Source: Bacillaceae bacterium (GTDB lineage Bacteria > Bacillota > Bacilli > Bacillales_A > Planococcaceae). Taken from it: 14,844 nt of DNA. The DNA lies in assembly GCA_030149685.1 (NCBI GenBank), contig JASLGI010000195.1, forward strand, positions 1 to 14,844, given 5' to 3'. The notes under the pieces are model-generated. The model did not search any database, was not told the origin of the DNA, and saw nothing but the letters and a program-made list of their open reading frames with translations. Both the position numbers and the translations under genes were made by a program. Numbering within the stretch: the first letter of the stretch is position 1; each line of letters starts with the position of its first letter. Below are positions 1 to 8,381 of the stretch, in pieces.

Positions 1-1090
<1,090 letters not shown>

Positions 1091-1094
1091 TGAC

Positions 1095-1766
1095 ATGAAT
1101 TATAATGAAATCGGTGCAAAAGCATTACAAGAAGAGAAGACAGAAGAAGCGATTCAAGCGTTTATGCAAGCGATTGAATCAAATCCAGAAGACCCGAGCG
1201 GTTACATTAATCTCGGTAATATTTTCGCAGCGGTCAATGATTTAGAACGTGCGGAACAATTTTTCCAACAAGCGATTGCTTTAGATGAAAAAGCAGCGAC
1301 AGCATATTACAGTTTAGCAAATGTATATTATAATCATGACCGTTTTGAAGAGGCAGCAAAGCTGTATGGAGAAGCAATCAAGCTCGGATTACATGAAGCA
1401 GATGCTCATTATATGTTAGCGAAAAGTTTCGAACATCTCGGTCAAGATAAACTCGCGTTACCGTATGCACAACGCGCAGCAGAACTTGCAAAAGAAGACG
1501 TACAAATACAACTGACTTATGCGATTTTATTAGCAAAAGTCGAAGCGTTTGAAGAAGCGCGGGAGTTGTTAGAACAAATCATTCGTGAAGAGGAAGAAAA
1601 CGCAGATGCTCATTACAACTTAGGAATGATTTATGCTGTGTCGACAGACGATGCAGAGCGAGCGCTCCGACATTTAGAACGTGCATTTACAATCAATCCG
1701 GACCATCTACAAGCACGTGAAATTCATACGATGATTACTGAAGGGTTAAAACAGAAAGGAGAATGA
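1095..1766 (+). CDS. yrrB: TPR-repeat protein, YrrB-like
   Basis: A 223-residue protein made almost wholly of about six tetratricopeptide repeats. Typical TPR positions recur about every 34 residues, for example GYINLGNIF, AYYSLANVYY, AHYMLAKSF and AHYNLGMIY, with paired helices ending in NPED or NPDH. TPR arrays bind other proteins; the partner of this family is not known to me. There is no signal peptide or membrane segment, so it should be cytoplasmic. It corresponds by position and repeat content to B. subtilis YrrB (about 206 residues). The ATG lies 4 bp after the mnmA stop, and the AGGGTGA running into that stop is the likely ribosome binding site, so it is probably co-translated with mnmA. 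A role linked to tRNA thiolation would be inference from position only. Confidence 0.9.
   Translation: MNYNEIGAKALQEEKTEEAIQAFMQAIESNPEDPSGYINLGNIFAAVNDLERAEQFFQQAIALDEKAATAYYSLANVYYNHDRFEEAAKLYGEAIKLGLHEADAHYMLAKSFEHLGQDKLALPYAQRAAELAKEDVQIQLTYAILLAKVEAFEEARELLEQIIREEEENADAHYNLGMIYAVSTDDAERALRHLERAFTINPDHLQAREIHTMITEGLKQKGE
1755..1761 (+). promoter_or_regulatory. Ribosome binding site fixing the recD2 TTG start
   Basis: AAAGGAG sits 9 bases before TTG 1771 and overlaps the end of the TPR gene. No ATG or GTG in the recD2 frame is as well placed, so it supports TTG as the start. Confidence 0.8.
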
Positions 1767-1770
1767 TACA

Positions 1771-4281
1771 TTGGACCGAACAGAAGAACAATATGTCGTT
1801 TTACGACCGGTAGTGAAAATCTTTCATAATAGCGCTAACTTATTTACGATTATGAAGTGCCGCGTAAAAGAAACGAATATCGACTATAAAGAAAAAGATA
1901 TTATTATTACTGGGAACTATCCGGTACTTGAAACAGATATTGATTATCGGGTGTTCGGTCGTATCATTCAACATCCGAAGTATGGAAAGCAACTTCAAGT
2001 AGAGCGGTTTGAAAAAGAGTTACCTTCGACGAAAGAAGGGCTCGTTCACTATTTATCGAGTGATTTATTTCCGGGAATCGGAAAGAAGACGGCTGAGCGT
2101 GTCGTAGAAAAATTAGGTAGTGATGCGATCGGGCGTATTATCGAAAATCCGAACGTCCTAGATGGTATTACAGGAATTACTGAAAAAAGAAAAGAAACGC
2201 TCGTCGACGTTTTACGGGAAAACTTAGGATTGGAACGAACACTCGTTCAATTGGCGAGCTGGGATTTCGGTCCGCAACTCGCGATGAAAATTTATCAAGT
2301 ATATCAAGAAGAAACATTGGATAAAATTAAAGAAAATCCGTACCGTTTAATTGAAGATGTCAAAGGGATTGGATTTCAGCGAGCAGACAATCTTGGACGT
2401 CACTTAGGTATTGAAGCGACGAGTATTGAACGTCTCCGAGCGGCGATCGTTCATGTGATCGATACACTCGTTCAAAGAGAAGGTCACGTATTTGTCGAGT
2501 GGCCAGTTGTCAAAAAAGAAGCGAAAGCATTACTAGAAAAAAGTGCGCCTGTGATCATCGATGAAGAAGATTTAGAGCTTGCTCTCGCTTCAGCAATCGT
2601 TGAAGAAGCTGTTGTAAAAGAGGAGGAGCGTCTCTACTTACCTTCCCTTTACTATTCAGAAGTTGGCGCAGTCGAAGCGCTGAAAGCTTTATTAGAAACG
2701 CCATTAGAAGAAAAGTTTCCACTCGCTGAATTGAAAAAAGCAATCGGTACAGTAGAAGATGAATTAGATGTCACTTATGCTCCTACGCAAGTAGAAGCGA
2801 TTGAGCGAGCAATCAATGAACCGATGATGATTTTGACAGGAGGTCCGGGAACTGGAAAGACGACGGTCATCCAAGGAATCGTAGAAACGTATCGAATCAT
2901 GCACGGCATCTCACTCGATCCTGCAGATTATGATGGCGAAGAACACACTTTTCCACTTGCTCTTGCAGCGCCGACAGGACGAGCAGCAAAACGGATGGCT
3001 GAGTCAACAGGTTTACCAGCGATGACGATTCACCGTTTACTCGGATTTACTGGTGAAGACGATGAAGACGATTTTGACAGTCGTGAAATCGAAGCGCGTC
3101 TCGTCATTATTGATGAAATGTCGATGGTCGATACGTGGTTGTTTTACCAGTTGATGAAAGCGATCCCTCATGATAGTCAAGTGTTATTCGTCGGTGATGA
3201 TGACCAACTACCATCTGTCGGTCCAGGACAAGTACTGTCTGATTTATTACGTTCAGAAGTTATTCCAACAGTTCAATTGACAGACGTTTATCGTCAAAGT
3301 GAAGGCTCTTCGATTGTCGAACTTGCTCATGAAATGAAGCAAGGGAATCTGAAGACGAACATTATGGAAAAATCGAGTGATCGTTCCTTTATACTAGCCA
3401 ATGAACATCAAGTCGTTGAAGTTGTTGACCAAGTAGTGAGCCGAGCATTAGAGAAAGGGTTTTCCATTCACGATATTCAAATACTCGTCCCGATGTATCG
3501 AGGTCCTGCCGGAATTGATGCGATGAATGAACGGATTCAAGCGAGTATTAATCCACCCGCTCCTGATCGAAAAGAAATTACATACGGTCAAACGGTTTAC
3601 CGTGTCGGTGATAAAGTGTTACAACTTGTAAATCAACCAGAATCGAATGTTTTCAACGGTGATATGGGAGAAGTTGTCGCTATTTTTGAGCCGAACGAAA
3701 ATACGGAGAAGAAGCATCTCGTCGTCGTTGATTTTGATGGAATTGAAGTGACGTATGAACGGCAAGATTTAAATCAAATCACACTCGCGTATTGTTGCTC
3801 GATACATAAAGCGCAAGGTAGTGAATTTTCAATGGTTATTATGCCTATCGTCCGTAGTTATTACCATATGTTACGGAAAAACTTACTTTATACCGGAATT
3901 ACCCGAGCGAGTGATTTTTTAATTTTATGTGGAGATCCTGAGAAATTCACTGAAGGTATGCATCGAACAGATGATATGAAACGTCAGACATCGTTAATTC
4001 CTCGTCTCTTACATGCATTAGATGAGGAAAAGTACGAAGCGTATATTGCGAAGGAAAACGTGCAACCGGTAAAAGAAGAGCAAATCGAGCGAAAAGAACG
4101 AGCAGTACGAACAGATGACGCTGCTCCCGAACACGAGCAGTTGTCATTAGAGAAAATGGCGGAACATTCCCATGAAGAGAGCGTGCCGGTATTAACAGAA
4201 GCGATGATGTTTCAAGTAGACCCGATGATTGGTATGGATGGAATAAAGCCAGAAGACTTTGAAACGAATGAGGACGATTGA
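1771..4281 (+). CDS. recD2: ATP-dependent 5'-3' DNA helicase RecD2
   Basis: RecD2 is an SF1B 5'-3' helicase found in bacteria that lack RecBCD and is implicated in DNA repair and replication-fork maintenance. The 836-residue product starts at a TTG with a good ribosome binding site. Domains in order: an N-terminal OB-like region; helix-hairpin-helix segments (FPGIGKKTAERV near residue 100, and GIGFQRAD further on); Walker A GGPGTGKTT at 357-365; Walker B VIIDEMS with D448 and E449; motif III GDDDQLPS near 475; motif V SIHKAQGSEF at 677-686; motif VI TGITRA at 708-713. The C-terminal stretch of about 90 residues after the helicase core is rich in Glu, Asp and Lys, which makes the protein longer than B. 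subtilis RecD2 (about 798). In B. subtilis several genes lie between recD2 and alaS; here alaS follows directly. Confidence 0.96.
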   Translation: MDRTEEQYVVLRPVVKIFHNSANLFTIMKCRVKETNIDYKEKDIIITGNYPVLETDIDYRVFGRIIQHPKYGKQLQVERFEKELPSTKEGLVHYLSSDLFPGIGKKTAERVVEKLGSDAIGRIIENPNVLDGITGITEKRKETLVDVLRENLGLERTLVQLASWDFGPQLAMKIYQVYQEETLDKIKENPYRLIEDVKGIGFQRADNLGRHLGIEATSIERLRAAIVHVIDTLVQREGHVFVEWPVVKKEAKALLEKSAPVIIDEEDLELALASAIVEEAVVKEEERLYLPSLYYSEVGAVEALKALLETPLEEKFPLAELKKAIGTVEDELDVTYAPTQVEAIERAINEPMMILTGGPGTGKTTVIQGIVETYRIMHGISLDPADYDGEEHTFPLALAAPTGRAAKRMAESTGLPAMTIHRLLGFTGEDDEDDFDSREIEARLVIIDEMSMVDTWLFYQLMKAIPHDSQVLFVGDDDQLPSVGPGQVLSDLLRSEVIPTVQLTDVYRQSEGSSIVELAHEMKQGNLKTNIMEKSSDRSFILANEHQVVEVVDQVVSRALEKGFSIHDIQILVPMYRGPAGIDAMNERIQASINPPAPDRKEITYGQTVYRVGDKVLQLVNQPESNVFNGDMGEVVAIFEPNENTEKKHLVVVDFDGIEVTYERQDLNQITLAYCCSIHKAQGSEFSMVIMPIVRSYYHMLRKNLLYTGITRASDFLILCGDPEKFTEGMHRTDDMKRQTSLIPRLLHALDEEKYEAYIAKENVQPVKEEQIERKERAVRTDDAAPEHEQLSLEKMAEHSHEESVPVLTEAMMFQVDPMIGMDGIKPEDFETNEDD

Positions 4282-4306
4282 CAGAATGACCTCATTCTCT
4301 TATAAT
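4278..4306 (+). promoter_or_regulatory. Consensus sigma-A promoter for alaS
   Basis: TTGACA (4278-4283), a 17-bp spacer and TATAAT (4301-4306) match the housekeeping consensus at all twelve positions. The -35 contains the TGA stop of recD2 (4279-4281). Transcription should begin near 4313, just upstream of the T-box stem I. No other gene start lies between it and alaS. Confidence 0.93.
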
Positions 4307-4330
4307 TTTGATATTAGATGAAATGAATAA

Positions 4331-4544
4331 TGCAATCGATGAAAGAATGAGTAAAATAAGAAGAATTGCCCAGAGAGAAGTACCTCGGCTGAAACTACTT
4401 CCAATTCCTTATTTGAACGCTACTCTGGAGATTGCACGGTGCACACTTCCGTGAAAGTGTCTCGAGGTCTACGAGAGTAGACGAATGAGGGTGGTACCAC
4501 GAATACAAATCTTCGTCCCTTTGATTAGGGGTGGAGATTTTTTT
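4331..4544 (+). promoter_or_regulatory. T-box riboswitch (alanine), transcription-attenuating
   Basis: This leader senses uncharged tRNA-Ala and lets RNA polymerase read into alaS. The stem I base pairs 4331-4337 with 4430-4436 (TGCAATC/GATTGCA). The specifier loop has AGTA (4350-4353) on the 5' side and GAAC, then the alanine codon GCT (4419-4421), then A on the 3' side; it is closed above by AAATAAG (4354-4360) with CTTATTT (4408-4414). AGAGA (4372-4376) is the distal-loop motif. A GAGA-capped 6-bp stem (4467-4482) fits stem III. The T-box AATGAGGGTGGTACCACG spans 4484-4501. The antiterminator forms from GAGGG (4487-4491) with CCCTT (4517-4521) and ACGAA (4499-4503) with TTCGT (4512-4516), around a 7-base bulge starting TGGT. 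TGGT pairs with an ACCA acceptor end, as expected for tRNA-Ala with discriminator A. Confidence 0.97.
4507..4544 (+). terminator. T-box-controlled intrinsic terminator before alaS
   Basis: A 14-bp stem (4507-4520 with 4527-4540, some G-U pairs) encloses the 6-base loop TTGATT and runs into seven T (4538-4544). Its 5' arm shares 4512-4520 with the 3' strand of the antiterminator, so the two structures exclude each other. Confidence 0.93.
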
Positions 4545-4560
4545 ATGGAGGAAAATCATA

Positions 4561-7191
4561 ATGAAACAATTAACAGCAGCAGAAATTCGCCAAATGTTTT
4601 TAGATTTCTTCAAATCGAAAGGACACGCAGTAGAGCCGAGTGCACCACTCGTGCCAATCGATGACCCAACATTACTTTGGATCAACAGTGGAGTGGCGAC
4701 ATTAAAGAAATATTTTGACGGTCGTGTGACACCAGATAATCCACGGATTACGAATGCACAAAAATCGATTCGTACAAACGATATCGAAAACGTTGGACGT
4801 ACAGCACGTCACCATACATTTTTCGAAATGCTAGGAAACTTCTCGATTGGAGATTACTTCAAAGAAGAAGCGATTGAATTCGCTTGGGAGTTTTTAACGG
4901 GGAAAGAGTGGATGGCATTTGACCCAGAGAAATTATACATTACTGTTCATCCAGAAGACGAAGATGCGTACAATATTTGGATCGATAAAATCGGTTTAAC
5001 ACCTGACCGCATTACTCGTTTGGAAGGAAATTTCTGGGATATCGGTGAAGGTCCAAGTGGTCCAAACTCAGAAATTTTCTATGACCGAGGAGAAGAGTAT
5101 GGAGCAGATTTCTCTGACCCAGAACTTTATCCAGGTGGGGAAAATGAGCGTTATTTAGAAATTTGGAACCTCGTGTTCTCAGAGTTTAACCATAATCCAG
5201 ACGGTACATATACGCCGTTACCGAAACAAAACATCGATACAGGGATGGGTCTTGAGCGTATCGCATCGGTCGTACAAAATACGAAAACGAACTTCGAGAC
5301 AGATTTATTTATGCCAATCATTGAAGAAGTCGAAAAAATGTCGGGTGTGAAGTATGGAACGTCTGAAGAAACGGATACAGCATTTAAAGTCATTGCTGAC
5401 CACGTACGAACAGTTGCGTTTGCTATCGGTGATGGTGCGTTACCATCTAATGAAGGACGCGGCTACGTATTACGTCGTTTACTTCGTCGAGCAGTTCGAT
5501 TTGCTAAACAAATTAACTTACACGATCCATTCATGTACAAACTCGTACCGACAGTCGGCCGTATTATGAATGACTTCTATCCAGAAGTAGAAGAAAAAGA
5601 AGCGTTCATTCAAAAAGTAATGAAAAACGAAGAAGAACGTTTCCATGAAACTTTACACGATGGTCTCGCATTGCTTGAGAAGATGTTACAAGAAGCAAAA
5701 GCGACGAAAGAAGCAACACTCGCTGGGAAAAACGCATTCTTATTATATGATACGTACGGCTTCCCTTACGAGTTAACAGAAGAGTATGCAGAAGAAGAGG
5801 GTGTTCGTGTAGACCGTGCAGGGTTCGATGAAGAGATGGAAGCACAACGTACGCGCGCACGTGAAGCACGTGAAGAAACAGACTCGATGCATGTTCAGTC
5901 AGAAGTGTTAAACAATTTAACAGAAGAAAGTGAGTTCGTCGGCTATGACACGTTTACTTTAGAGACTGAAATCGTTGCGATGATTCGCGATGGTGAACGT
6001 GTAGACAAAGTTTCAGCAGGAGATGAAGTTCAACTTCTTCTTGCGCGTACGCCGTTTTACGCAGAAAGCGGTGGACAAATTGCGGATAACGGAACGATTA
6101 CAGCAACTGAAGGAAAAGCCGTGATGAAAGACGTTCAAAAAGCACCACACGGTCAACATTTGCATCGTTTAACAGTAGAAGAAGGAACACTTTCTGTCGG
6201 TGAAACAGTGACTGCACAAGTAGATGAAGTCGCTCGATTAGCAACAGTGAAAAACCATACAGCGACTCACTTACTTCACCGTGCATTAAAAGACGTTTTA
6301 GGGGAGCATGTCAATCAAGCAGGTTCATACGTCGGTCCCGATCGTTTGCGTTTTGACTTCTCTCATTTCGGTCAAGTCACTGAAGAAGAATTAGAACGTG
6401 TAGAACAGCTCGTCAATGAGCAAATTTGGAACAATACAATTGTACGTACAGGTCTTCACTCTTTAGATGAAGCAAAAGAAATGGGTGCGATGGCATTGTT
6501 CGGTGAAAAATACGGAGATGTCGTCCGCGTTGTCACAGTTGGTGATTACTCAATGGAACTTTGTGGAGGATGTCACGTCAATAATACTGCTGAGATCGGT
6601 TTATTCGTTCTCGAATCAGAAAGTGGTATTGGAGCAGGTACGCGACGTATTGAAGCAGTGACAGGAAAAGCAGCATTTGAATGGTTAAAAGAAAAGCAGT
6701 CAACATTGCTTCAAATTGCTGATGTGTTGAAAGCAAAACCGACAAATGTTGTGAAAAAAGCAGAAGATACGATGACGCGAGTGAAAGATCTCGAAAAAGA
6801 AAATGAGTCATTAATTGCAAAGCTTGGTAATGCACAGTTAGATGAGCTTTGGAGTCAAGCGACAGAAATTGATGGTGTCACTGTACTTGCGGCGAAAGTT
6901 GAAGCGAAAAACAATGGAGCACTTCGAGGAATGATCGATGAAGCGAAACAGAAATTCCCGAAACTCGTCGTCGTTTTCGGAGCAACAGATGGCAAAAAAG
7001 TAATGCTCGCAGCAGGTGTATCAAAAGAATTAACAGATACATTTAAAGCCGGAGACGTTTTAAACCACGTAGCGACACAATGTGACGGTCGTGGCGGTGG
7101 ACGACCAGAGATGGCGATGGGCGGAGCAAAAGATCCATCGAAGCTTGATGAAGCGCTCGAGAGTGTATACGAATATATCAAATCTGTTTAA
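4561..7191 (+). CDS. alaS: Alanyl-tRNA synthetase
   Basis: AlaRS attaches alanine to tRNA-Ala and edits mischarged Ser or Gly. The chosen ATG gives 876 residues, matching the family (B. subtilis about 878). GGAGG (4547-4551) lies 9 bases upstream, whereas the in-frame GTG at 4531 lies inside the terminator stem. Seen in order: N-terminal class II catalytic core (start [15 protein letters not shown], then [23 protein letters not shown], then DTGMGLERI); an editing domain with zinc ligands H566 and H570 (HTATH) and C668 and H672 (CGGCH); a coiled-coil stretch near 720-750; and the C-terminal C-Ala domain with [10 protein letters not shown]. All key residues are present. Its expression should be set by the upstream T-box. 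No terminator follows, so readthrough into ireB is possible. Confidence 0.98.
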   Translation: MKQLTAAEIRQMFLDFFKSKGHAVEPSAPLVPIDDPTLLWINSGVATLKKYFDGRVTPDNPRITNAQKSIRTNDIENVGRTARHHTFFEMLGNFSIGDYFKEEAIEFAWEFLTGKEWMAFDPEKLYITVHPEDEDAYNIWIDKIGLTPDRITRLEGNFWDIGEGPSGPNSEIFYDRGEEYGADFSDPELYPGGENERYLEIWNLVFSEFNHNPDGTYTPLPKQNIDTGMGLERIASVVQNTKTNFETDLFMPIIEEVEKMSGVKYGTSEETDTAFKVIADHVRTVAFAIGDGALPSNEGRGYVLRRLLRRAVRFAKQINLHDPFMYKLVPTVGRIMNDFYPEVEEKEAFIQKVMKNEEERFHETLHDGLALLEKMLQEAKATKEATLAGKNAFLLYDTYGFPYELTEEYAEEEGVRVDRAGFDEEMEAQRTRAREAREETDSMHVQSEVLNNLTEESEFVGYDTFTLETEIVAMIRDGERVDKVSAGDEVQLLLARTPFYAESGGQIADNGTITATEGKAVMKDVQKAPHGQHLHRLTVEEGTLSVGETVTAQVDEVARLATVKNHTATHLLHRALKDVLGEHVNQAGSYVGPDRLRFDFSHFGQVTEEELERVEQLVNEQIWNNTIVRTGLHSLDEAKEMGAMALFGEKYGDVVRVVTVGDYSMELCGGCHVNNTAEIGLFVLESESGIGAGTRRIEAVTGKAAFEWLKEKQSTLLQIADVLKAKPTNVVKKAEDTMTRVKDLEKENESLIAKLGNAQLDELWSQATEIDGVTVLAAKVEAKNNGALRGMIDEAKQKFPKLVVVFGATDGKKVMLAAGVSKELTDTFKAGDVLNHVATQCDGRGGGRPEMAMGGAKDPSKLDEALESVYEYIKSV

Positions 7192-7215
7192 TCCGAGTAT
7201 GAAATCGGGTATACT
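7187..7215 (+). promoter_or_regulatory. Possible weak promoter for ireB-ruvX-yrzB
   Basis: TATACT (7210-7215, five of six to consensus) has a poor -35 candidate TTTAAT at 7187-7192 (three of six) at 17-bp spacing, overlapping the end of alaS. Its predicted start near 7222 coincides with the foot of the hairpin at 7221-7267. The evidence is modest. Confidence 0.4.
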
Positions 7216-7220
7216 AACAT

Positions 7221-7267
7221 ATATGACTTGTTCGCGGCTTTCTTGAAAGAAAGTCGCGCAAGTATAT
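7221..7267 (+). other. Inverted repeat / RNA hairpin in the alaS-ireB spacer
   Basis: CGCGGCTTTCT (7233-7243) pairs with the sequence ending at 7258 to give an 11-bp stem with one G-U and loop TGAA. After a 2-base asymmetric gap, ACTTG (7226-7230) pairs with CAAGT (7259-7263), and ATAT (7221-7224) with ATAT (7264-7267) across a bulged G. No T-run follows on the + strand, so it is not a standard intrinsic terminator. Confidence 0.7.
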
Positions 7268-7309
7268 GAATCCGATCGATGGAAGAAACCAGAAAGCGGG
7301 GTGTCGAGT

Positions 7310-7576
7310 ATGGATTCCTACGACAAAACAATGAAGTTTAATTTTCCAGAAGATTTACCAGAAAATGAAGTCGAAGAAGTCATGCTGCACGTATACAAAT
7401 CATTAAATGAGAAAGGATATAACCCGATCAACCAGATTGTCGGTTATTTACTTTCAGGTGACCCAGCATATATTCCGCGTCATGAAGATGCGCGAAACTT
7501 AATTCGATCATTGGAACGCGATGAAATTATTGAAGAGCTTGTAAAATTTTACATTCGCGAACATGGAGGCCAATAA
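7310..7576 (+). CDS. ireB: IreB family regulatory phosphoprotein (UPF0297/YrzL)
   Basis: A small cytoplasmic protein of 88 residues, the same size as B. subtilis YrzL and the staphylococcal homologue. The family signature DKTMKFNF is at residues 5-12, and [21 protein letters not shown] matches the conserved core. In Enterococcus faecalis the family member IreB is phosphorylated on N-terminal threonines by the PASTA kinase IreK and affects cephalosporin tolerance; T7 here is in the corresponding stretch. I chose ATG 7310, with GGGG at 7298-7301 eight bases upstream. GTG 7301 in the same frame would add three residues and has no better site. The gene overlaps the ribosome binding site of ruvX. 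ireB-ruvX-yrzB is a conserved trio in Firmicutes. Confidence 0.93.
   Translation: MDSYDKTMKFNFPEDLPENEVEEVMLHVYKSLNEKGYNPINQIVGYLLSGDPAYIPRHEDARNLIRSLERDEIIEELVKFYIREHGGQ
7565..7569 (+). promoter_or_regulatory. Ribosome binding site fixing the ruvX TTG start
   Basis: GGAGG lies inside the last codons of ireB, 8 bases before TTG 7578. It overlaps the ATG at 7563, which argues against that ATG as the ruvX start. Confidence 0.85.
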
Positions 7577-7577
7577 G

Positions 7578-7994
7578 TTGAGAACGATGGGACTTGATGT
7601 CGGTACGAAGACAGTCGGTATTGCCGTGAGTGATCCATTCGGTTGGACTGCTCAAGGAGTCGAAACGATTCCGGTAAATACAGAAGAAGAGGAGTATGGG
7701 CTTGAACGTTTAGATGAGCTCGTACGCCAATACGAAGTGACACGTTTCGTCGTTGGCTATCCTAAAAATATGAATAATACGGTTGGGCCGCGCGGAGAAG
7801 CGAGTGAAGCGTATGCAGAGTTGTTAAAAGAGCGTTACGGTCATCCTGTAGAATTATGGGATGAACGCTTGTCAACTGTTGCTGCCGAGCGAACGCTTCT
7901 TGAAGCGGATGTTAGCCGAAAAAAACGTGCCAAAGTAATTGATAAAATGGCTGCTGTAATGATTTTACAAGGCTATTTAGATTCAAAAAGTTAA
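7578..7994 (+). CDS. ruvX: Pre-16S rRNA nuclease / Holliday-junction resolvase-like RuvX (YqgF, YrrK)
   Basis: YqgF proteins have an RNase H fold. The E. coli member takes part in processing the 5' end of 16S rRNA, and a Holliday-junction role is also proposed from the RuvC-like fold. The product is 138 residues, equal to B. subtilis YrrK, and starts [20 protein letters not shown]. The first acidic residue, D7, lies in [20 protein letters not shown] and the C-terminal [14 protein letters not shown] are the other conserved blocks. TTG 7578 is preferred over ATG 7563 because of the GGAGG 8 bases upstream and because the protein then begins exactly as homologues do. It starts one base after the ireB stop, so translation is probably coupled. 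yrzB follows after 11 bp. Confidence 0.94.
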   Translation: MRTMGLDVGTKTVGIAVSDPFGWTAQGVETIPVNTEEEEYGLERLDELVRQYEVTRFVVGYPKNMNNTVGPRGEASEAYAELLKERYGHPVELWDERLSTVAAERTLLEADVSRKKRAKVIDKMAAVMILQGYLDSKS

Positions 7995-8005
7995 GAGGTG
8001 AAATA

Positions 8006-8323
8006 ATGGCTTTAAACCACGGAGATGAAACATTAACAATTATTGATGAAAATGGGAATGAAGTAGAATGCCAAGTCATTCTTACTTTTGACTCACCACA
8101 ACCAGAAAAATATCCACGTTCTTACGTCGTTTTCCATGAGATGGACGCAGCGGATGAAGACGGAATTGTCGAAATCCAAGCGCTCGCATTTAAAGAAAAT
8201 GAAGATGGCGACGGAGGAGCTTTACTTCCGATCGAAACAGAAGAAGAATGGGATATGGTAGAAGAAGTAATCGGTGCATTCGTAGAAGAAGACGAAAATA
8301 CTGAACTTCACGTAGAAGAATAA
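8006..8323 (+). CDS. yrzB: DUF1292 family protein YrzB
   Basis: A 105-residue, strongly acidic cytoplasmic protein with the DUF1292 pattern: TLTIIDENGNEVECQVILTF near the N-terminus, then a YVVFHEMD strand region and a Glu-rich end. Homologues are near 90-100 residues (B. subtilis YrzB about 93); the extra length is in the Glu/Asp tail. Its biochemical function is not known to me. Its conserved place after ireB and ruvX suggests joint expression. The start is supported by GAGGTG (7995-8000) directly after the ruvX stop. A GC-rich hairpin follows the gene. Confidence 0.9.
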   Translation: MALNHGDETLTIIDENGNEVECQVILTFDSPQPEKYPRSYVVFHEMDAADEDGIVEIQALAFKENEDGDGGALLPIETEEEWDMVEEVIGAFVEEDENTELHVEE

Positions 8324-8335
8324 ACATTTTAGGGG

Positions 8336-8362
8336 CGGAGCGGAAAATATCCGTTCCGTTTT
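8336..8362 (+). terminator. Short hairpin, probable weak terminator after yrzB
   Basis: CGGAGCGGA (8336-8344) pairs with TCCGTTCCG (8350-8358) across the loop AAATA, with one G-U pair, followed by only four T (8359-8362). This fits a weak intrinsic terminator that lets part of the transcription continue into mltG, 20 bp downstream. I see no separate promoter for mltG in this gap. Confidence 0.6.
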
Positions 8363-8381
8363 CATGTAAAGGAGGCATTTG

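Noticed and set aside
4531..4560. A GTG start adding ten residues to AlaRS
   Set aside because: It lies inside the T-box terminator stem, while ATG 4561 has a perfect GGAGG and gives the family's N-terminus.
6855..7181. A 108-codon minus-strand open frame opposite the end of alaS
   Set aside because: It lies antisense to a well-conserved coding region, has no ribosome binding site and encodes a Ser/Pro-rich sequence typical of shadow frames.
7221..7267. Intrinsic terminator for alaS
   Set aside because: The stem is good but no T-run follows on the + strand, and the sequence after it is mixed.
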